11,381 nucleotides of DNA, taken from Betaproteobacteria bacterium. Lineage in GTDB: Bacteria > Pseudomonadota > Gammaproteobacteria > Burkholderiales > Casimicrobiaceae. The stretch lies in contig VBCS01000215.1 in NCBI GenBank assembly GCA_005888955.1, forward strand, positions 1 through 11,381, given 5' to 3'. Each line of letters opens with the position of its first letter. Within the stretch, counting starts at the first letter, position 1. Positions 6,865 to 11,381 of the stretch are shown piece by piece. The translations under genes and the position numbers were made by a program. The notes under the pieces are model-generated. The model was not told the origin of the DNA. It ran no database searches and was given only the letters and a program-made list of their open reading frames with translations.

Positions 6865-7616
6865 GCACACTGCCGCTCACCATCAACGGGAATCGCGCAC
6901 GCGGGTGGGCGCTGTGGGTCGTTCCCGCGGTGGCGTTGGCCGCGCTCGTCGGCTGGGAGACCGACTGGGGCCGTCAGCTCGTGCGCATGCCGTCCGCTCC
7001 GCCCCCGGTCGAGTCGAAGCCGGTGACAGCGGCGGCGCTGCCCGAGTATCGGATCGAGGGAGGGCTTCCCGCGCATGCCGAGATGGTCGCGCGAACGCTG
7101 TTCAACGCGACGCGGCGTCCCGCGCCGGTGCTCGCCAGCGATGGACCGCACCGGCTCAACCCGGGCCGGTTCCAGCTCGTGGGGACCACGGTGACCGCTG
7201 AGCGCAACGTCGCCTTCCTGAAGGAGGTTGCGGGAGGCAAGTCGCGCGTCGTGCGGCAGGGCGACGAGATCGACGGTGTGTACGTCGCCTCCGTGACGCC
7301 CGATCGCGTGAAATTGACGCTCGGCGACGAGTCCGAGGAGCTGATCCTCAAGGTCGCGCAAGGCCCGAAAACCACGCTGGCGGCCGCGCCGCCGCCGCCG
7401 GGAGCGCCTGCAGTCGCGGCGCCAGCCGCCGCGGCCGGCGCGGCCCGCGGTGCCCAAGCCCGAGCACAGGCTGCCGCGGCGCCGAACGCTGCCGAAGTAC
7501 GGCCGCAGGACGCCCGGCAAGCCCGCCGCGCCGCGCGTGCCGCGCAAGAAGCCGCCGCGATGTCGGGGCAGGGCAGCGATACGTCCGCGCAGGGCGCACG
7601 TAAGCGGAACCGGTAA
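6861..7616 (+). CDS. GspC-like HR-domain protein linking platform and secretin
   Basis: A 251-residue protein with a single N-terminal membrane helix (~15-31, W-A-L-W-V-V-P-A-V-A-L), a linker with L-F-N-A-T-R-R-P (80-87), and a domain at ~103-166 with F-Q-L-V-G-T (104-109), V-A-F-L (117-120), V-V-R-Q-G-D-E-I-D-G-V (130-140) and D-R-V-K-L-T-L (148-154). This is the pattern of the homology region (HR) of GspC, which contacts the N0 domain of GspD. No PDZ domain follows; instead residues ~172-251 are Ala/Pro- and then Arg-rich. It could also be annotated as GspN or simply as a T2SS-associated hypothetical. A GGAG at 6847-6850 precedes the ATG, which overlaps the gspM stop. Confidence 0.75.
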   Translation: MSTLPLTINGNRARGWALWVVPAVALAALVGWETDWGRQLVRMPSAPPPVESKPVTAAALPEYRIEGGLPAHAEMVARTLFNATRRPAPVLASDGPHRLNPGRFQLVGTTVTAERNVAFLKEVAGGKSRVVRQGDEIDGVYVASVTPDRVKLTLGDESEELILKVAQGPKTTLAAAPPPPGAPAVAAPAAAAGAARGAQARAQAAAAPNAAEVRPQDARQARRAARAAQEAAAMSGQGSDTSAQGARKRNR

Positions 7617-7651
7617 CGGCGCTTCCGTGCAGCAGCTCCAGGTTCCCAAGC

Positions 7652-7675
7652 CGTCGCCTGCCTGCGGCGGCAACG
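7652..7675. repeat. REP-like imperfect palindrome in the gap before gspD
   Basis: CGTcGCC (7652-7658) pairs with GGCaACG (7669-7675) with one mismatch. The centre shares the 11-mer gcctgcggcgg with 135-145. It lies in the 75-nt gap between the HR-domain gene and gspD, just upstream of the gspD ribosome binding site, AAGGGG at 7684-7689. It is not followed by a T run, so it is unlikely to be a terminator. Confidence 0.4.
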
Positions 7676-7691
7676 ACAATAACAAGGGGCA

Positions 7692-10031
7692 ATGATGGAT
7701 GAACGCTACGTAAAGCTCACGCATGTCCCGCTGCTGTTGCCGCTGGCTCGATCGCTTCCGCTAGTGCTCTCGCTGCTGCTGGTCGCCTGCGCGACAACTC
7801 AGAGCGGCAGGGAAGCAGCCTCGGCTGCGCAGCCTCCCTCCGCCAAGACCACTGGGGACATGGGCACCGCGCTAAGCGCCGCGCCGGAGCAGCCTGCGGA
7901 GCGATCGAAGCTCTATAGGGGCACCGGCGTCCTCATCCAGGGACAGGAGGAGGGCGGCGCAGTGAAACTCCAGCCCACGCCGCCTGCGCCACCGGGACCC
8001 GCGGTGACGCTCAACTTCGAGGGCGCCGACATCCGCGAAGTCGCTCGAAACATCCTGGGCGACATCCTGAACGAGTCCTACGCGATCGATCCGGCAGTCG
8101 GCGGCACCGTGACGATCCGCACCACGTCGGGCATCCCGCGCGAAGCGCTTCCCGCCACCATGGAGATGCTGCTGCGGATGAACGGCGCGACGATGACCAA
8201 GCAGGGTGGCATCTGGAAGATTCTGCCCGCCGCGGCCGCCGTGCGCGGTAACGTCACGCCGCAGCTCGGGAGCACGAGCCGCGCGTTGCAGCCCGGCTTC
8301 TCCGTGCTGATCGTGCCGCTGCACTACGTGGGCGTGCGCCAGATGGCAACGCTGCTCGAGCCTTTCGTCAAGGATCAGACGACGGTACGGGTGGATGACC
8401 TGCGCAACCTCCTGATCCTTTCGGGCACCGAGCTCGAGCTCAAGCACCTTCTCGCCACCGTCGAGATGTTCGACATCAACTGGATGGCCGGCATGTCGGC
8501 GGGGCTTTTCACGCTGCAAAGTGCAGATGTCAAGTCGGTGACCGCGGAGCTGGACAAGGCGCTCGGCACGCCCGACAAGAGCCCGCTCGCGGGCATCCTG
8601 CGCATCATCCCGATCGAGCGCATGAACGCGCTGTTGATCATCACGCCACAGCCGGAATATCTCGAGGAGGCGAAGAAGTGGATCGAGCGCCTTGACAAGG
8701 CCGGCACCGACAGCGCCGGAGTGCGCTTCTACGTTTATCAAGTCCAGTACAGCCGGGCCGAGCGCATCGGGCCGCTGCTGCAGCAGGCATTCACCGGACG
8801 TGTGACGCAGCAACCCACGCCCAGCGCGCCGACACTCGCGCCCGGCACTCCGGCGGGCACGATCGTCTCGGCACCGTCGTACCAGGCGGCGCCGACCTCT
8901 GCAGTCCCCGTCGTGCCGCCGACGCCCACGCAGACCGCAACTCAGGCGGCGAGCGCAGCCGCCGCGGCTGCGGCGGCGACTCGCGCCGTGGCGGCTGGCG
9001 AGGGCGGCATCGGTGTCATTCGCAATGTGCAGGTGGTCGCCGACAAGGACAACAACACCGTCCTGATCGTGGCCACGCCGACGGAATACGCGGTGATCGA
9101 GGCGGCGCTCAAGAAGCTCGACATTCCGCAGCGGCAGGTGGCGATCGAGGTGACCATCGCCTCGGTGGTCCTGGGCGACAGCATCCAGTTCGGGGTGGAA
9201 TGGCTGTTCAAGGGCGCCGCGCCGTCAGGCAGGGGAGCCGGTGGCCTGTTCAACAATACGACGGCCTTCAACCCCGGGGCCCCGGCAACCACGACCAGCT
9301 CGACCGCTACGAACAATCCGGCGTTGAGCCTTGCGCAGGGCTTCGTCTACCTCATCAACAACGCCAATTTCCCGGGCGGCATCCAAGCGGTGCTGCACGT
9401 GCTCGACACCTACGGCAACACCAAGGTGATCTCGAATCCGCATCTCGCTGCGCTCGACAATCAGAAGGCGACGATCAAGGTCGGTGATCGCATCCCGATC
9501 TGCCAGCAGGCGTTCGTTGGCGCGACCGTGGGGACCACCAATGCGGTCACGACCACGTCGCAGTACATCGATACCGGCGTGCTGCTGCAAGTCACGCCGC
9601 ATATCAATGCAGGCGGGCTGGTGACGCTCGACGTACAGGCGGAAGTGAGCACGCCGGGGGCGATCAGTGCCAGTTGCGACCAGCCGCCGACCATCGCCAC
9701 GCGCTCGGTGCAGACGCTGGTCGCGGTTCCTAGCGGCCAGACGATGGTCATGGGCGGGCTCATCTCCGAAGACAAAGAGAACAGCTCGAAGGGACTCCCG
9801 CTGATCTCCCGCGTCCCGGTCCTCGGCGGGCTCTTCGGCGACCAGAACTTGACCAACAACCGGACCGAGCTGGTGCTGTTCATCACGCCGCGCGTCGTCG
9901 AGAGCGAGGCCGACGTCAGTCGCGTCATCGACGATATGCGGCGCAAGATGGAGCGGCTCGACGAGGTGTTTCCGAAGCGCAAAACTGTCACGGACGACGC
10001 CTCCGCGGCGCCGTCAACCGTCGTCAAATGA
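7692..10031 (+). CDS. gspD: Type II secretion outer-membrane secretin GspD, lipidated
   Basis: GspD forms the multimeric outer-membrane channel of the T2SS. The 779-residue protein begins with a lipoprotein signal (hydrophobic ~21-32, lipobox L-V-A-C, C33), so the mature protein would be an acylated secretin able to reach the outer membrane without a separate pilotin. Then come N0 (~103-180, A-V-T-L-N-F-E-G-A-D-I), N1 (~203-265), N2 (~268-338) and N3 (~344-478), the last split by an Ala/Pro/Thr-rich insert at ~373-435. The secretin core (~485-735) ends with the signature V-P-V-L-G-G-L-F-G (708-716) and T-E-L-V-L-F-I-T-P-R (725-734). Two Cys (604, 662) lie in the core. ATG 7695 has better spacing (5 nt) to AAGGGG than ATG 7692 (2 nt). 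Confidence 0.96.
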   Translation: MMDERYVKLTHVPLLLPLARSLPLVLSLLLVACATTQSGREAASAAQPPSAKTTGDMGTALSAAPEQPAERSKLYRGTGVLIQGQEEGGAVKLQPTPPAPPGPAVTLNFEGADIREVARNILGDILNESYAIDPAVGGTVTIRTTSGIPREALPATMEMLLRMNGATMTKQGGIWKILPAAAAVRGNVTPQLGSTSRALQPGFSVLIVPLHYVGVRQMATLLEPFVKDQTTVRVDDLRNLLILSGTELELKHLLATVEMFDINWMAGMSAGLFTLQSADVKSVTAELDKALGTPDKSPLAGILRIIPIERMNALLIITPQPEYLEEAKKWIERLDKAGTDSAGVRFYVYQVQYSRAERIGPLLQQAFTGRVTQQPTPSAPTLAPGTPAGTIVSAPSYQAAPTSAVPVVPPTPTQTATQAASAAAAAAAATRAVAAGEGGIGVIRNVQVVADKDNNTVLIVATPTEYAVIEAALKKLDIPQRQVAIEVTIASVVLGDSIQFGVEWLFKGAAPSGRGAGGLFNNTTAFNPGAPATTTSSTATNNPALSLAQGFVYLINNANFPGGIQAVLHVLDTYGNTKVISNPHLAALDNQKATIKVGDRIPICQQAFVGATVGTTNAVTTTSQYIDTGVLLQVTPHINAGGLVTLDVQAEVSTPGAISASCDQPPTIATRSVQTLVAVPSGQTMVMGGLISEDKENSSKGLPLISRVPVLGGLFGDQNLTNNRTELVLFITPRVVESEADVSRVIDDMRRKMERLDEVFPKRKTVTDDASAAPSTVVK

Positions 10032-10043
10032 CGACGCCATTGA

Positions 10044-10061
10044 TGTTGCAGGAATGCAACA
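10044..10061 (+). promoter_or_regulatory. Intercistronic hairpin with GNRA-type loop
   Basis: TGTTGCA (10044-10050), loop GGAA, TGCAACA (10055-10061) form a perfect 7-bp stem with a GNRA-class tetraloop. It lies in the 50-nt gap after the gspD stop and 9 nt before the next ribosome binding site. No T run follows, so it is not a canonical terminator. It could stabilise the gspD mRNA end or attenuate readthrough. Confidence 0.45.
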
Positions 10062-10070
10062 GACCTGAAC

Positions 10071-10077
10071 GAGAGGA
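10071..10077 (+). promoter_or_regulatory. Ribosome binding site favouring the ATG at 10082
   Basis: GAGAGGA lies 4 nt before the ATG at 10082 (the AGAGG core ends 5 nt before it), good Shine-Dalgarno spacing. It supports this start over the in-frame ATG at 10028, which lies inside the gspD end. It competes with a second possible start at GTG 10151. Confidence 0.5.
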
Positions 10078-10081
10078 AAAA

Positions 10082-10579
10082 ATGCCGTTTTTGCAATTGA
10101 CGCATTGGAATGCCTTGGATACGCTGCAAAACGAAAGTGGGAAGATTGGCGTGAAGATTCGGGTGTTGACCCGAGCTTTGGGCCGATGGAGCTGGGTAGC
10201 ATTGGGAGTGGGACTCGCAGCTTGTGCCAGCATCGGCGTGGATTCCTCGCCCCAAGCAAAACAGAAGGTTGTTGCCGAGCGCGCGCAGGCGCGCTGGGAG
10301 TTGCTGATCAAAGGCGATGTGGAAGGTGCCTACCAGTACCTGAGCGCGGGCTCGAAGGCGGCGACGCCGCTGGGCTTGTATAAGACCAAGATAAAACCGG
10401 GTATTTGGCGTGGCGCGAAAGTGGACAAAGTCGACTGCGAAGCGGAGATCTGCAAAGTCGAGATGCTGGTGACGTACGATTATCGGGCCGCGAGGGGCGG
10501 CGGAATGAAGGGGATCGAAACGCCGGTGCCGGAGACCTGGATCATCGAAAACGGGACAGTCGGGTACGTTTATCGCTAG
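10082..10579 (+). CDS. Small putative outer-membrane lipoprotein, uncharacterised
   Basis: A 165-residue protein from ATG 10082. A hydrophobic stretch W-V-A-L-G-V-G-L-A-A-C gives a lipobox at C48. From GTG 10151 the Cys would be residue 25, the usual distance, and the sequence would begin M-K-I-R; purine-rich GGGAAG lies upstream of that GTG, so the shorter start is a serious alternative. The mature part begins with a helix (A-E-R-A-Q-A-R-W-E-L-L, 65-75), then Y-Q-Y-L-S (84-88), I-K-P-G-I-W-R-G-A-K (104-113), two close Cys (119, 124) that could form a disulfide, and ends E-T-W-I-I-E-N-G-T-V-G-Y-V-Y-R. The layout suggests a small NTF2-like fold. Function is unknown; its place after gspD suggests a link with secretion. 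Confidence 0.75.
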   Translation: MPFLQLTHWNALDTLQNESGKIGVKIRVLTRALGRWSWVALGVGLAACASIGVDSSPQAKQKVVAERAQARWELLIKGDVEGAYQYLSAGSKAATPLGLYKTKIKPGIWRGAKVDKVDCEAEICKVEMLVTYDYRAARGGGMKGIETPVPETWIIENGTVGYVYR

Positions 10580-10649
10580 CCAAGGTCGCCGGGCTGACGT
10601 TGCAAATATCAGACAGGAACTCCCAGGATTGCCGGATGCGGGAAGAGAT

Positions 10650-10679
10650 TTGTTTGTAAAATCAGATAGGGTGTAATAG
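10650..10679 (+). promoter_or_regulatory. Candidate sigma-70 promoter for the last gene
   Basis: TTGTTT (10650-10655) and TAATAG (10674-10679) are separated by 18 bp, in the most AT-rich part of the window and about 75 nt before the ATG at 10754. The match is moderate. Transcription would start near 10686, giving a 5' leader of about 68 nt that includes the palindrome at 10700-10717. Confidence 0.4.
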
Positions 10680-10699
10680 ACTCGCGGCTGCTGTCGGTC

Positions 10700-10717
10700 T
10701 TAAAGTGATCACTTTAA
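10700..10717. promoter_or_regulatory. Perfect 18-bp palindrome, candidate operator
   Basis: TTAAAGTGATCACTTTAA is an exact 18-bp palindrome with no central spacer. It sits 36 nt before the ATG at 10754 and just downstream of the predicted promoter, a typical place for a dimeric repressor site. It could also form a short leader RNA hairpin. The regulator is not in the window. Confidence 0.55.
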
Positions 10718-10734
10718 ACCTGAAACAATGAAAC

Positions 10735-10741
10735 AGAGGAG
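10735..10741 (+). promoter_or_regulatory. Ribosome binding site of the last gene
   Basis: AGAGGAG is a strong Shine-Dalgarno match. It lies 12 nt before the ATG at 10754, somewhat longer than usual. No nearer in-frame start exists, and the signal peptide begins exactly at this ATG. Confidence 0.6.
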
Positions 10742-10753
10742 TCATCAAAAACC

Positions 10754-11381
10754 ATGAACTCGTTCCAAAGAAAATCGCTGTACGCGGCACTGGCAGGTGC
10801 GGGCGCATTGGGCGTGACGGCGACGGCCGACGCCGTAAGCGTCAACCCCAACGGACTTGGCCAGGTCCTGATCTATCCCTACTACACGGTCAACGCTGAC
10901 GCAGCCGGCAACGCATATAACTCGCTGTTGTCGGTAGTCAACACCGACAGCTCGGCGAAAGCGGTCAAGGTTCGCTTCCTCGAAGGCAGAAACAGCCGTG
11001 AAGTGCTCGACTTCAACCTCTTCCTGTCCAAGTTTGACGTGTGGACGGCGGGGATCGTGCCGAGCACAACCGGCGGCGCCAGGATAATCACGACTGACAA
11101 CTCGTGCACGATCCCGGCGAACTCGGCCCTCAAGGCGGGCGTGAACTTCGTCAACTTCGGCTACGTCGGCGATGGTGGCGGCGACGGCCTCGACCGGACG
11201 AAGGAAGGGTACGTCGAAATCATCCTGATGGCGTCATACACGAGCACCAACTGCACCTCGATCGTGGTGACGCACGTCAACGGCACTCCTCTGTGTCAGA
11301 CCGCCAAGCACCCGCTCAGCGACACCTCGGCGAAGAACGATGCCAGTGGCACGACGGGCGGCCTTTTCGGCGGCATGACGC
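10754..11381 (+). CDS. Secreted protein of an uncharacterised family, N-terminal part (runs off the window)
   Basis: The frame is open from ATG 10754 to the window end (209 codons, no stop). Residues 1-27 form a Sec signal peptide: charged M-N-S-F-Q-R-K, hydrophobic A-A-L-A-G-A-G-A-L-G-V, cleavage after A-D-A. The mature part starts V-S-V-N-P-N-G-L-G-Q-V-L-I-Y-P-Y-Y-T-V (28-46), followed by L-L-S-V-V-N-T (58-64) and V-K-V-R-F-L-E-G-R-N-S-R-E-V-L-D-F-N (71-88), rich in strands and Asn/Ser/Thr, with Cys at 118, 167 and 181. I recall this N-terminal pattern from uncharacterised exported proteobacterial proteins but cannot name it. It has its own promoter-like region, so it is likely regulated apart from the secretion genes. 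A T2SS substrate or surface protein is plausible by context only. Confidence 0.75.
   Translation, partial: MNSFQRKSLYAALAGAGALGVTATADAVSVNPNGLGQVLIYPYYTVNADAAGNAYNSLLSVVNTDSSAKAVKVRFLEGRNSREVLDFNLFLSKFDVWTAGIVPSTTGGARIITTDNSCTIPANSALKAGVNFVNFGYVGDGGGDGLDRTKEGYVEIILMASYTSTNCTSIVVTHVNGTPLCQTAKHPLSDTSAKNDASGTTGGLFGGMT

Noticed and set aside
8940..9000. Tandem repeat or phase-variable tract in the Ala-rich part of gspD
   Set aside because: The alanines are coded by mixed GCN codons without a regular unit, so slippage-driven variation is unlikely.
10044..10061. Rho-independent terminator after gspD
   Set aside because: The stem is good but it is followed by agacctgaac, with no T run.
10580..10650. 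Terminator after the lipoprotein gene
   Set aside because: I found no stable stem with a following T run in this stretch, though a promoter follows; termination may be rho-dependent.
10700..10717. CRP/FNR binding site
   Set aside because: GTGA and TCAC half-sites are present but directly abut; the 6-nt spacer of a CRP site (or 4-nt of FNR) is missing.

Overview
The window is GC-rich, tightly packed and coded on one strand. It holds the 3' part of a type II secretion (T2SS, general secretion pathway) operon. Gene content, high GC, an Omp-like lipidated secretin and REP-type palindromes of the 'GTCATCCCGGC...GCCGGGATCCA' class suggest a proteobacterium, most likely a betaproteobacterium. This assignment rests on family resemblance only.

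Layout: (1) positions 1-57 hold the tail of an unidentified upstream reading frame. (2) Positions 54-3542 hold two tandem paralogous genes of a family I cannot name. Each has a PqqD/RRE-like winged-helix N-terminal region followed by a GT-A-type (family-2-like) glycosyltransferase domain with DDS, DDD, ED and His motifs. The first is intact. The second has lost 74 nt inside the RRE-like region relative to its neighbour, which shifts the frame but leaves the catalytic part open. (3) Positions 3539-10031 encode T2SS parts: GspK (pseudopilin with an unusually long leader), GspL (with a ~150-residue Ala/Pro tail), GspM (GspMb type), a GspC-like HR-domain protein and the secretin GspD. (4) Positions 10082-10579 encode a small putative lipoprotein. 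(5) After a 174-nt AT-richer gap with a candidate promoter and a perfect 18-bp palindrome, a secreted protein of an uncharacterised family starts at 10754 and runs off the window.

The genes from 54 to 7616 are joined by ATGA or TGATG overlaps (K to L is the exception, 69 nt), so they look translationally coupled. GspK would cap the pseudopilus, L and M form the inner-membrane platform, and the HR protein links to the secretin. The two glycosyltransferase-like genes are locked into this operon between the upstream frame and gspK, which suggests their job is tied to secretion, possibly modifying a secreted surface protein. The last gene is a candidate substrate. That link is inference.

Several REP-like palindromes sit exactly at gene starts (the first glycosyltransferase gene, gspK and the gap before gspD). 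In two cases they are read in frame as extra N-terminal residues. No tRNA, rRNA, CRISPR array, insertion sequence or clear rho-independent terminator was seen.
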